The position numbers and the translations under genes were made by a program. Shown here in pieces: positions 34,035 to 42,351 of a stretch of 64,000 nucleotides of DNA. A model generated the notes under the pieces. It saw nothing but the letters and a program-made list of their open reading frames with translations, made no database searches and was not told where the DNA came from. Within the stretch, counting starts at the first letter, position 1; every line of letters begins with the position of its first letter. The stretch comes from an uncultured Eubacterium sp. (GTDB lineage Bacteria > Bacillota > Clostridia > Lachnospirales > Lachnospiraceae), in the NCBI GenBank assembly GCA_910583555.1, contig CAJTXO010000008.1:1-64000 (forward strand), in the 5' to 3' direction.

Positions 34035-35660
34035 TTAAACGGCAGGCATACGGTTTACAATTTCCTCCAGTTCTCTCGTATATTCCCTTTGATCCGAAAT
34101 CTGCAGCAAGTCTCTCGCAGCGTCCGCATCTATCCCAAAACTACTGAGGCTGGACGACAACTGGCCTCCCAGGCGATCCACCTGACCCGCTATCCCGAGC
34201 GAATCCGCATCCGGCCTGTTCAGATCGTAGAAACGGATCCCTTTGATAAGAGAATCAAGCGCCTCCACCTGCATATTCATGGAAGAATAATTGACATAAG
34301 AATCAATCTCCTTCTGTATCTCCGCACACATACGGATCTGCCTGTACAACGAGTCGTTTTCCTCGTCCACATCGATCATATGTATCGTGTCATACGCCTG
34401 CATATACTCACCGCTGGCAAAATAATTCTCCGCGTTTTTCAACGACGTATTCCGATTTAACAGCATTGATCCGAAAAAGGTTAATATACCGATGGTCGCA
34501 AAGAAAATTACAACTATGGCTGCCCCGACCGGATTGATCTTTCCGACCACTTCCTGTGCGGCTTCCTCTGCCTTCCGTTCCTCTTTGAGACGCTTCTTCT
34601 CTTCCTTTTCCTCTGCCTTTTTCGCTGCCTGTTCTGCCTTCAGCTGCTTTTTCCGCTCTTTCGCTTCCTGCGCCTGCTGTGCCTTTTCTTCTTTCGATAT
34701 TTCAGCCTGCTTTTTCTTTTCTTCTTTTGCGGCCGCCTTTTTCTCCTTCGCCGCCTGTTCTTCCTGACGCTCTTTCTCCTCCTGAGCTGCTGTCTGATCG
34801 GTTATGACGTTGCCAAATATCCTGGCAAAAAAGCCGGGTCCTTTTTTCTCTTTCTTTTTCGGCTTTGATTCTGCCTCTCCTAACGGATCCGCAGGTGGGA
34901 CGGATGTGATTCCCTCATCTGCGTCTTCCATAAATCCGCCTACCGGATCGACCGTGAGAAAATCATCCTCGTCTTCCTCGTCATTTCCGCTGTATCCGAC
35001 CGCCGAAAGCGCGTCCTGGAAAATATCATCGACATCAACACTGTCACTGGATGGCTGCTCCTCCGAATCGGATCCCTGACTGGAAGAAGCCGGCGCATCA
35101 TCAAAAACCGGAATGTCCATCTCCGGTATGTCCGACATCGGCTCATCTGCCGAATCGAGACCGCCAGACAGATCGTCTTCCAGCATAGTATCAAGTGGAA
35201 TATCAGGCACCTCTTCGACTGCCATTTCATCCGGAACAACAGCCTCCTCGACCGCCGATGATTTTTTCGGCGGTTCTGCCGATGATTTTTCCGGCGGTTC
35301 TGCCGCTGAACTTTCCGGCAGTTCTGTCGATCGTTCTTCCGTCGCCGGTGCCGGGTCTTTCGCCGATTTCGAGTCAGCAGCCGGCGTCTCGCCAAAATCC
35401 GTGACCTCGCCGATATCCTCACCGAAATCAGTCAACCCTGCCAGTTCGTCCACGCCATCCCACGACTCATTTTCTTCATAAACAATGTCCGAATCCGGCA
35501 AGTCATTTAAGATGGCTAACGCATCCTCCAGAGACACCTCTTCCTCTAAGTCCTCATTAAAATCTTCCAAAATATTGTCCGCACTGATCGGAGTGTCCTC
35601 CCAATCCGGTGCTACTGTATTTAAAAGCTCATCCAAATAGGATTCTCCCTCATTTGCCAT
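34035..35660 (-). CDS. Hypothetical membrane protein with acidic, coiled-coil and extracytoplasmic parts
   Basis: Unrecognised protein of 541 residues. Residues 1-265 are very acidic and low in complexity, with short repeats of AEPPEKSS type; about 265-375 is a Lys/Glu/Ala-rich charged helix likely to form a coiled coil (KEKKAAAKEEKKKQAE and similar); about 378-402 is one membrane segment (GAAIVVIFFATIGILTFFG); the last 135 residues are helical and resemble tetratricopeptide-like repeats, probably outside the cell. There is no N-terminal signal. It sits between cheV and hisH with 35-40 bp gaps and GGGAGG upstream. A scaffold linking cytoplasmic and envelope functions is conceivable, but no function can be assigned. 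Confidence 0.75.
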   Translation of the reverse strand: MANEGESYLDELLNTVAPDWEDTPISADNILEDFNEDLEEEVSLEDALAILNDLPDSDIVYEENESWDGVDELAGLTDFGEDIGEVTDFGETPAADSKSAKDPAPATEERSTELPESSAAEPPEKSSAEPPKKSSAVEEAVVPDEMAVEEVPDIPLDTMLEDDLSGGLDSADEPMSDIPEMDIPVFDDAPASSSQGSDSEEQPSSDSVDVDDIFQDALSAVGYSGNDEEDEDDFLTVDPVGGFMEDADEGITSVPPADPLGEAESKPKKKEKKGPGFFARIFGNVITDQTAAQEEKERQEEQAAKEKKAAAKEEKKKQAEISKEEKAQQAQEAKERKKQLKAEQAAKKAEEKEEKKRLKEERKAEEAAQEVVGKINPVGAAIVVIFFATIGILTFFGSMLLNRNTSLKNAENYFASGEYMQAYDTIHMIDVDEENDSLYRQIRMCAEIQKEIDSYVNYSSMNMQVEALDSLIKGIRFYDLNRPDADSLGIAGQVDRLGGQLSSSLSSFGIDADAARDLLQISDQREYTRELEEIVNRMPAV

Positions 35661-35697
35661 AGCCAGCCGTTACCTCCCTTTGATTTAACCACCCTGA

Positions 35698-36618
35698 TCA
35701 CTTCAATAACAGATCAAGCTGTCTAACCAGCTTCCCAATCTCCGGTTTTGACAATTGCGCATCCACGCCGAGTGCCTCTCCTTTACGCCTCATCTCATCG
35801 TTGACGAGCGAAGAAAAGATCACGACCGGCATTCCTTCAAACCGTTCATCCGTCTTGATCAGCTTCGCCAGATGGTGGCCGTCCATCTGCGGCATCTCAA
35901 TATCCGTGATCACACAGGCGATATCCTCACCGATAACGGCTCCGTCCTTCATCAGACGATCCAGCACATTCCACGCCTCTTTTCCGTTCGTCGTAGGGAT
36001 CAGATGCGTATACCCGGCACGGGTCAGACATTTTTTCAACATCTCCAGAAGAAGCGGTGAATCTTCCGCGAGGAGGATCGGACAATCATGCCTCGAACGC
36101 TCACCCATCGCATCCACTTCTGAAAGTTTCAACCCGGTTTCCGGATTGATCTCTGACACGATCTTTTCAAAATCCAAAACGATAATGATCTTATCGTCCA
36201 CTTTCGCGATCCCCGTCGCCACTCCTTTTCCTGACGCGGCGATCGTCGAATCCGGTTTCGCGATATCTTCCCAGGAAACCCTGTGTATCCCCACTACTTT
36301 CTGAACATGAAATGCCGTATGTAAACGATTAAAATTCGTTATGATATACATGTCATTTTCTGTATTTACCGAAGACGGCATCCCCAGTGCCTTGCACAGA
36401 TCGATCACTGTGATCAGCATATCCCGGGGCATAAAGATCCCCTCGATGAACTCATGGGCGTTCGGCACCGGGGTCGGCGCCTGAAACGGACACAGTTCCC
36501 TGATCTTCGCCACATTGATACCGTAAAACTGGTTTCCTACCATAAATTCCAGCAGTTCCAGTTCGTTTGTTCCACTTTCCAACAAAATTCCTGTATCATT
36601 CGCTGTTTCAACTGACAA
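35698..36618 (-). CDS. cheV: Chemotaxis coupling protein CheV
   Basis: Couples chemoreceptors to the CheA kinase and adapts by phosphorylation. The 306 residues comprise a CheW-like domain (about 10-160; LEFMVGNQFYGINVAKIREL, IDLCKALGMP) and a response-regulator receiver domain (about 178-305) with acidic residues in LLAEDSPLLLEML, the phosphorylatable Asp in VITDIEMPQMDG and the Lys in SKPEIG. The start is TTG after AAGGAGGAG. No other chemotaxis gene is in the window, so it must serve receptors encoded elsewhere. It belongs to the operon running from the lipoprotein gene to hisF. Confidence 0.93.
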   Translation of the reverse strand: MSVETANDTGILLESGTNELELLEFMVGNQFYGINVAKIRELCPFQAPTPVPNAHEFIEGIFMPRDMLITVIDLCKALGMPSSVNTENDMYIITNFNRLHTAFHVQKVVGIHRVSWEDIAKPDSTIAASGKGVATGIAKVDDKIIIVLDFEKIVSEINPETGLKLSEVDAMGERSRHDCPILLAEDSPLLLEMLKKCLTRAGYTHLIPTTNGKEAWNVLDRLMKDGAVIGEDIACVITDIEMPQMDGHHLAKLIKTDERFEGMPVVIFSSLVNDEMRRKGEALGVDAQLSKPEIGKLVRQLDLLLK

Positions 36619-36642
36619 ATTAATCTCCTCCTTTTTCCGGCA

Positions 36643-37026
36643 TCACTGCCAATCCTCCTGGTTGCCATACTCTGCTTCCCCCGGCGCGTCCAGTCCAACT
36701 GTATGGATCGCCCTCATTTTCCTCCGTTCTGCCTCCGAAGTCTGCAAAATAAATTCCTTAATCTCTGAACTATGCTTAATGTGGGTGATCATCAGCTTCG
36801 CATCTGTCACATCGCTGGAATAACAAATGACCGTCCCCATCTTAAAGATTCGTTCCAGTATCCCCCGCACCAATTTCACGTCCTGTACTTTATAAAGCAA
36901 CGTATCATCCTCCACCCTGCGGAGCAATCCCTTTTTTATGTTAATCTTATTTTCCGTGATCGTATATGTAGTAAAAGATAACGGAAGTCCGAAAAACAAA
37001 CTCCTCTTTTTCTCCTTGTATTCCAT
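36643..37026 (-). CDS. Bacterial PH-domain protein
   Basis: Small soluble protein of 127 residues with a PH-like (bPH_2, DUF304-type) domain: FTTYTITENKINIKKGLLRRVEDDTL (about 19-43) and VQDVKLVRGILERIFKMGTVICYS (about 47-70) show the strand pattern typical of the family. No membrane helix precedes it. The C-terminal 25 residues are acidic and probably disordered. It lies 30 bases after the lipoprotein gene and 24 bases before cheV. Role unknown; PH-like domains often mediate protein contact at the membrane. Confidence 0.8.
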   Translation of the reverse strand: MEYKEKKRSLFFGLPLSFTTYTITENKINIKKGLLRRVEDDTLLYKVQDVKLVRGILERIFKMGTVICYSSDVTDAKLMITHIKHSSEIKEFILQTSEAERRKMRAIHTVGLDAPGEAEYGNQEDWQ

Positions 37027-37056
37027 TCCTCAGCCTCCATCCTTTTTCCGGTATCA

Positions 37057-37767
37057 TCATTTCAGGCGCACGGTCGAAGCGCTGTCACCTTCTTTTATCG
37101 TCAGAACAGCAGAACCAAATGGCGCAGAATTCTTTGGAATTTCAAATACAAGGATCGCCTTTTCCGACTGGCCCGGTTTTAACTTCGTATCCAGATAGTT
37201 CATACCGCCGTTTTTCTGGATCGCGATCGTAGGCTTGTAAGTGGCCCCGTCCGCATCCAGCAGATAGTCGATCTGCCGCTCGCCAAGATTTACCTTCACC
37301 AGCTTCTTTGCCGTATTTTTCAGATCAAACTGCACGACCACGAGACGATGCCCTTTTTTCGCTGTCAACTGGAATGAAGAAGTTTTTTTCGGATACTCCT
37401 TACAGACAGCATATGAGCGATATCTGACATTCATACCCGCAACATGGTACAGGTCGTCGAGTGAAACTTCCCTGAGATTCTCTTCCTGATCCCCGTCTTC
37501 TGGCGTCTCGTTTGATTCCACTGGTTTTTTATCATCTTCCACCGGAACCGGCGTAGCCGCTGCCGGTAATTCGGTGTTATCCGGCGCCGCTGCCTCCTGT
37601 CTTATCAGCCTCCGGCTGTATTTACCATAATGCTGTAACAGTATGCCCGCTGAGTACTCCGCAATCTTATCCCGCTCTTCCGTCGTCAATTCGCTGCCGC
37701 TGTCACATCCGGCAAGCACAACCACGCTAAAGCAGAGGCAAAATAAAAGAATGCACTTTTTCTTCAA
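37057..37767 (-). CDS. Lipoprotein with DUF4352-type domain
   Basis: Surface lipoprotein of 236 residues. The signal peptide MKKKCILLFCLCFSVVVLAGC ends in the lipobox LAGC, giving Cys20-21 region as lipid site. A linker rich in Pro, Glu and Asp (about 60-110) leads to a beta-sandwich (about 120-236) of the DUF4352/TpaA type, with RLVVVQFDLKNTAKKLVKV and KAILVFEIPKNS. The start is TTG, supported by AAGGAGG eight bases away. First gene of the operon that continues through the PH, CheV and hypothetical genes to hisHF; the promoter is at 37816-37844. Function unknown. Confidence 0.85.
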   Translation of the reverse strand: MKKKCILLFCLCFSVVVLAGCDSGSELTTEERDKIAEYSAGILLQHYGKYSRRLIRQEAAAPDNTELPAAATPVPVEDDKKPVESNETPEDGDQEENLREVSLDDLYHVAGMNVRYRSYAVCKEYPKKTSSFQLTAKKGHRLVVVQFDLKNTAKKLVKVNLGERQIDYLLDADGATYKPTIAIQKNGGMNYLDTKLKPGQSEKAILVFEIPKNSAPFGSAVLTIKEGDSASTVRLK

Positions 37768-37815
37768 CTTTTTTTCCTCCTTTTGCGCATATGCGTTTTC
37801 TAACCGATATACTCT

Positions 37816-37844
37816 ATCTTAACACATTTTCATCCAAACTTCAA
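37816..37844 (-). promoter_or_regulatory. Promoter of the lipoprotein-cheV-hisHF operon
   Basis: Minus-strand TTGAAG (37839-37844), 17-base spacer, TAAGAT (37816-37821), about 50 bases before the TTG start. The -35 adjoins the stop of the sensor kinase. Confidence 0.7.
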
Positions 37845-39389
37845 TCAATTTTCAGCCTTTTCATCTAATTCAAACCAAAATTCTACACCATTGTCATAAT
37901 TTTTTACTCCATACTGCTGATTATGGGCATCCATGATTGCCTTTACAATGGACAATCCGATCCCATTTCCCCCGTACTCCCTGGTCCGCGCCTTATCCAC
38001 CTTGTAAAATTTATTCCAGATCTTGTCAATCTCTTCCTCCGGGATCTTATTTCCAGTATTAAATACGCTGACCCTCGCCTTATCACCGCCGCTCTGTATT
38101 TTCACCTCGATCATGCGGTCGCCGCCGATGTGGTTGACCGCATTACTCACGTAATTCATGACGACTTCCTCCGTCATATATTCGTCGGCCCAGACAAAGA
38201 CCGGCCCCGGTTCCGAACATGACACCGTGATCTCCTTTTGCCGGAACAGGATATCCGATGATGCCAGCACCGACCTTACGACCTCGCGGACATCGAAGTG
38301 TTCCAAATGCACCTGCCCGTTTCCAAATTCCAGCTGGTTCAGGCTGAGAAGGCGTTTGACCATCTGGTTCATCTTCGCCGCCTCGTCGACAATGACCTCA
38401 CAGTAAAAGTCCCGGCTCTCCGGATCGTCGTTCACATTTTCCTGCAGTCCCTCGGCGTATCCCTGGATGAGCGCGATCGGCGTCTTCAGCTCGTGGGATA
38501 CATTTGCCAAAAACTCCTGGCGCATCTGTTCCTGCTCGGACCGGCGCTCCAGGTCGAGTTTCAGTTCATTGTTGGCCGTTTTCAGCTCAGAGATCGTCTC
38601 TTCCAGCTTATCGGAAAGGGAGTTCATGCTGTGGCCCAGCACGCCGATCTCATCCTTCCGGTCCTCTTCATAGCGCACATCAAAATTAAGTTGTTCCATC
38701 TTCTGCGCCAGTTTTGCCAGCGCAAGAATCGGTTTCGTATAGCGGTTGCTGAAAAATATCATGATAAGAATGCAGAGGATTGTAACCGCGGCCCCCGCGT
38801 ACGCCAGAAATTCATTGGAAATCGCAGCACTCTCCTGTATGCTCTGGTAATTCGCACGCACATAGATCCAGTAATCCCCCTTCAGGCCGCCGACGAGCTC
38901 CATATAGTTCGAATTCATGCGCTCGTCATACACTTTATAGAGTTCATAGTTTTCCGTTTTCTGAATGATCTCGTAATTTTCGTCAAATACGTTGCCCAGC
39001 CGTTTGAACATCACATATTTGCTGAACTGGGCCATATTCTTTTCCTTCATCTGGTCGCTCATGCCGGGGTAGAGATAGTCCACGCTGTTCACCATCCCGC
39101 TTTCGACATTGACCCTCACCTCCATGATGTACATGGATACACTGGAGTTCAGGCTGATCTTATCCACCTCATCATACAGTTCACTTTTCTGTTCGACCGC
39201 AAGCGACTCCCAGTCATTGGCAGCAAACAATTCCGCGGTCTGCTCGTACGCGCTGTCCATCGTCTTCTTCTTAAACGCCTCATAATATCCGGGCAGCAAA
39301 AAAAGATTCATGGTCCAGCAAATGACAACACTCAAAATGATCATCCCGGCTGAAAGGAACGCCAGCCGCAACCGAAGAGACTGTTTCAT
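37845..39389 (-). CDS. Sensor histidine kinase
   Basis: Membrane histidine kinase of 514 residues. A transmembrane segment (about 8-30), an extracellular sensing region (about 31-190), a second segment (about 193-215), a HAMP linker (about 216-268) and a coiled coil lead to the dimerisation domain with the phosphorylatable His in NVSHELKTPIALIQGY (about 297). The ATPase domain has the N box VVMNYVSNAVNHI and G box GGNGIGLSIVKAI. Its partner is the OmpR-type regulator directly upstream; between them lie two degenerate copies of the regulator's 3' end. Ribosome site GAAGGGTG. The signal sensed is unknown. Confidence 0.95.
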   Translation of the reverse strand: MKQSLRLRLAFLSAGMIILSVVICWTMNLFLLPGYYEAFKKKTMDSAYEQTAELFAANDWESLAVEQKSELYDEVDKISLNSSVSMYIMEVRVNVESGMVNSVDYLYPGMSDQMKEKNMAQFSKYVMFKRLGNVFDENYEIIQKTENYELYKVYDERMNSNYMELVGGLKGDYWIYVRANYQSIQESAAISNEFLAYAGAAVTILCILIMIFFSNRYTKPILALAKLAQKMEQLNFDVRYEEDRKDEIGVLGHSMNSLSDKLEETISELKTANNELKLDLERRSEQEQMRQEFLANVSHELKTPIALIQGYAEGLQENVNDDPESRDFYCEVIVDEAAKMNQMVKRLLSLNQLEFGNGQVHLEHFDVREVVRSVLASSDILFRQKEITVSCSEPGPVFVWADEYMTEEVVMNYVSNAVNHIGGDRMIEVKIQSGGDKARVSVFNTGNKIPEEEIDKIWNKFYKVDKARTREYGGNGIGLSIVKAIMDAHNQQYGVKNYDNGVEFWFELDEKAEN

Positions 39390-39398
39390 AGTTCACCC

Positions 39399-39647
39399 TT
39401 CCTCATTCGATCTCAAATTTGTATCCCATCCCAAAATCGTTTTGATGTATTTTCCGTATTTTACCCATCTTATTGCACAGCTTCCTCATTCGATCTCAAA
39501 TTTGTATCCCATCCCAAAATCGTTTTGATGTATTTTCCGTATTTTACCCATCTTATTGCACAGCTTCCTCATTCGATCTCAAATTTGTATCCCATCCCCC
39601 AAATCGTCTTAATGTATTTTCCGCATTTTTCCCCCATCTTATTGCGC
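39399..39647. repeat. 83-bp tandem triplication of the response-regulator 3' end
   Basis: Three direct copies start at 39399, 39482 and 39565. The last contains the real end of the regulator gene (its final 26 codons or so). The first two are identical to each other but carry substitutions and indels relative to the functional copy, so they no longer encode the winged-helix tail in frame, though GMGYKFEIE and stop are kept at their ends. Probably one slippage duplication that decayed, then a second duplication of the decayed copy. Confidence 0.95.
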
Positions 39648-40243
39648 AGCTTCTTCACATGGGTATCGATCGTCCTCGCGTCACCAAAATAATCATAATC
39701 CCACACATGGTTCAATATGCGCTCGCGGGACAGCGCGATGTCCTTATTCTCCATAAAATACGCGAGAAGCTCAAATTCCTTAAAACTCAGATCAACCTTT
39801 TTCCCGTCGATCGTCACCTCGTGAGCCGACCGGTTCAGCAAAATACCGCCGTAATCGATCAGATCTTCCGAGGCCGCGTTCGCCCGCCGCAGGATGGCCT
39901 GCACCCTCGCCACGAGTATTTTCGGGCTGAACGGCTTCGAAATGTATTCGTCTACGCCGAGTTCAAACCCGCGCAGCTCATCGTCCTCCGACCCGCGCGC
40001 CGTCAGCATGATGATCGGCACCCTGGAGTACTGCCGGATTTCCCGGCAAACCTGCCAGCCATCCATTTTCGGCATCATCACGTCCAATATAACAAGATTG
40101 ATATTTTTTTCTTCCAAAAAAATATCAACCGCGCTCTCGCCGTCCGCCGCTTCCAGCACCTGAAAATCTTCCCGCACAAGAAAATCTTTAACAAGCTTAC
40201 GCATCCTCTGTTCATCGTCTACGATCAGTATTTTCTGTTCCAA
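39569..40243 (-). CDS. OmpR-family response regulator
   Basis: DNA-binding partner of the downstream sensor kinase, 224 residues. The receiver domain (about 1-120) has the acidic pair in ILIVDDEQRM, the phosphorylatable Asp in LVILDVMMPKMDGW and Lys in YISKPFSP. The winged-helix domain (about 130-224) includes LSFKEFELLAYF and RTIDTHVKKLRNKMG. A TTG start at 40243 is preferred, because GGAGGG lies seven bases before it; the in-frame ATG at 40258 sits in that site and longer starts add unlike sequence. Its 3' end is triplicated. Confidence 0.94.
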   Translation of the reverse strand: MEQKILIVDDEQRMRKLVKDFLVREDFQVLEAADGESAVDIFLEEKNINLVILDVMMPKMDGWQVCREIRQYSRVPIIMLTARGSEDDELRGFELGVDEYISKPFSPKILVARVQAILRRANAASEDLIDYGGILLNRSAHEVTIDGKKVDLSFKEFELLAYFMENKDIALSRERILNHVWDYDYFGDARTIDTHVKKLRNKMGEKCGKYIKTIWGMGYKFEIE

Positions 40244-40369
40244 ATGAAATCCCTCCATTCCACACCTGTACAAGAACTGGCATACAACTCCGCACGCCGG
40301 CCCGTTCATCATCAATCCGCCCGTCGCCGGTCTGTCCGTGTCGGTCTGTCCCCGCACGTCACGCGCTGA

Positions 40370-40945
40370 TCAGTCCGCATCCTGCCCTCCCAGCGCGGCT
40401 TCCCTCTCCGTCAGTTCTTTCTCCCAATGCTCGTACTTGTCTATGAGTTCTTCCTCCATTTTTGCCTTATAATCCGTAAAATATGTAAAGACCGAATACT
40501 CACTTTTTACATCCATGACAACGATCGCGATCACGATGGCAACAAGCGCAAACACGACCACCTTCAGTTTTTTATTGATCAGGCGCTGTCCCTCATACAA
40601 CCGCTTAAAACGGCTTCCATCCGCCGCCCTCACTCCGGACGGACGCGCCTGCTGCACGACCACTTCGCCGAGGCTGCCCTTAACCGGAATAACCGGCAGC
40701 CGTTCCGGTGGAATTTTCCCCCGGATGACTGCCGTATTCCGCAATTCATTCAAAAAAGCGTAGCCTACAACTGTAGTGAATACATGTTCTTCCACTGCCT
40801 TACAATATACCTTCTGCGCAACCTTGCCGTCCATCAGATTAAATTTGCTCCGCATCGACTTAATGACTTTTTCCTCCATCAAAGCCTGCTCATATACATC
40901 TTTGTTTTCAAACTGGTAATGAATCACGGTCTGTTTATCTGACAT
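40370..40945 (-). CDS. Hypothetical single-pass membrane protein
   Basis: Unrecognised protein of 191 residues starting MSDKQTVIHYQF, chosen for the GTGAGGA site just upstream (an in-frame ATG at 40957 lies before it). A cytoplasmic N-terminal domain (about 1-120) is followed by one membrane segment (about 126-146, VVVFALVAIVIAIVVMD) and a charged C-terminal helix (KAKMEEELIDKYEHWEKELTERE). It lies nine bases or so downstream of the membrane foldase gene and upstream of the two-component genes, so it may act with the foldase in the envelope. No function assigned. Confidence 0.7.
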   Translation of the reverse strand: MSDKQTVIHYQFENKDVYEQALMEEKVIKSMRSKFNLMDGKVAQKVYCKAVEEHVFTTVVGYAFLNELRNTAVIRGKIPPERLPVIPVKGSLGEVVVQQARPSGVRAADGSRFKRLYEGQRLINKKLKVVVFALVAIVIAIVVMDVKSEYSVFTYFTDYKAKMEEELIDKYEHWEKELTEREAALGGQDAD

Positions 40946-40965
40946 AGCTTTCCTCACTTTTTCGA

Positions 40966-42192
40966 CTACTCAAACGAAATCTCGCCGTCCTCGTCAGCCG
41001 CCGTTCCCTCTTTCGCGTGCTCTCCCACAAAGTCCTTGACCCGCTCAATCAGCATCTCGTCCCGCGGCCGGCTTCCCATACTTTCTATAAACTCTGTCTC
41101 CAGCTCTTCTAAGGTTCTCGGCGTTTCTGCCTCTTCCCCGGCATCTTGCGATGCCCCTCCTTCGGCTCTTTCCTGCGCATCTCCCGATGCTTCCCCTGCG
41201 TCCTCGTCATCATCGTCCGACTCCTCACTTCCGAGTATTTCCGAGAGCGCTTTTTTGTAATACTCATCATCCATTGTGATACCTTCTTTGGCCGCAATGG
41301 TCTTCGCGATCATGATATCGGTAACCGTCTCATTGGCGATCTCTTCCAATCCGTCTTCGTCCATCCCGAAACTCTCCAGCAGTTCATTGACATCCATGCC
41401 AGAAAGTTCGGCAAAACTCGTATACATTTTCGTGACGTCTTCATTTGCACGGGCGAGCATCTTTTCGGGAACAGATTTTACTTTTACGCCGTCCCTGAGT
41501 TCATCCCACACCAGTTCTCCTTTGCTCTCGCGGTTTTCTTCCAACTGCGCCGCCTTCTCGTACTCAAAATATTCCTGTACGGTATTGCATGTTCCCCCTG
41601 AAACCGTCTGCGCTGTCTTATTGCTGAACTTTTCATAAACCTTGATGGAAAACTGGACGGTCTTTCCCGCCAGGCTGTCGTCGTCATAGTCCGAGGGGAA
41701 TTTGCAGTCGATCGTCTTCTCTTCTCCCTTCTTTATGCCAACGATCCCCTTTTCAAAGTCATCCACATATTCTCCCTTGCCGATCCATACATACGCATCC
41801 TCCTCCGAGGCATCTTCCAATTCTTCGCCGTCAAGGGTTCCTGTGAAATCAATATTGACGAGATCTCCGTCGGTCACGACATCATCGCCTTCCACTTCCG
41901 CTTCCTCCGCTTCCGAGATCATTCCGGAATAGACATCCTCGTCCATCGGCTGCACATCCGCCGTCAAGCCCTTGTACTCGCCTAATTTGATGTAGCCGCC
42001 CTTTTCAAAATCATATATTTCCCCGTCCTTCAGATTGTCTGCCGACTGGGAGGAAAGTTCCTTATAGATCAGCATACCAATACCGCCGACCACGATCCCC
42101 GCCACAAGTGTACAGACCGCAAGTATCGCTACCGTTTTCGCCTTTACTCCATTATTGTTTCCTTTTCCAACACTCTTACCCATGAGATCCAT
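40966..42192 (-). CDS. Membrane-anchored FKBP/trigger-factor-like foldase
   Basis: Protein of 408 residues resembling trigger factor without its ribosome-binding domain. An N-terminal membrane anchor (about 20-45, VAILAVCTLVAGIVVGGIGMLIY) is followed by an FKBP-type prolyl isomerase domain (about 95-190; GDLVNIDFTGTLDGEELE, FEKGIVGIKKGEEKTI, FPSDY) and a helical trigger-factor-like C-terminal domain (about 200-340), then an acidic low-complexity tail. Orientation suggests that the domains act outside the membrane on exported proteins. An extended -10 promoter precedes it. Confidence 0.88.
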   Translation of the reverse strand: MDLMGKSVGKGNNNGVKAKTVAILAVCTLVAGIVVGGIGMLIYKELSSQSADNLKDGEIYDFEKGGYIKLGEYKGLTADVQPMDEDVYSGMISEAEEAEVEGDDVVTDGDLVNIDFTGTLDGEELEDASEEDAYVWIGKGEYVDDFEKGIVGIKKGEEKTIDCKFPSDYDDDSLAGKTVQFSIKVYEKFSNKTAQTVSGGTCNTVQEYFEYEKAAQLEENRESKGELVWDELRDGVKVKSVPEKMLARANEDVTKMYTSFAELSGMDVNELLESFGMDEDGLEEIANETVTDIMIAKTIAAKEGITMDDEYYKKALSEILGSEESDDDDEDAGEASGDAQERAEGGASQDAGEEAETPRTLEELETEFIESMGSRPRDEMLIERVKDFVGEHAKEGTAADEDGEISFE

Positions 42193-42222
42193 GTCCTTCC
42201 TATATTTTATAGTTTTAAAACG

Positions 42223-42231
42223 ATTGTATCA
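42223..42231 (-). promoter_or_regulatory. Extended -10 element of the foldase gene
   Basis: TGATACAAT on the minus strand, about 31 bases upstream of the start codon, preceded by a run of T and no clear -35. The bases 42193-42351 otherwise hold no gene; a 14-bp palindrome tatcctataggata lies at 42295-42308. Confidence 0.45.
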
Positions 42232-42351
42232 TATAATTGTGAAAAAAAAAAGAAAAGATATTACTTTATTGTCAGATACGATACATAACTGCTCTATCCT
42301 ATAGGATAAATTTTCTTTTTTTAAACGGAAATCACCCCGCCAGGGATTGTC

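Noticed and set aside
38298..39353. Open frame of 351 codons on the plus strand
   Set aside because: Lies entirely opposite the sensor histidine kinase; it has no ribosome site or recognisable domain and is a shadow of the real gene.
39399..39647. CRISPR array
   Set aside because: The three copies are contiguous with no spacers and derive from a coding sequence.
42295..42308. 14-bp palindrome tatcctataggata as an operator
   Set aside because: It lies between two genes but is not clearly placed over a promoter, and a palindrome this short and AT-rich can arise by chance.
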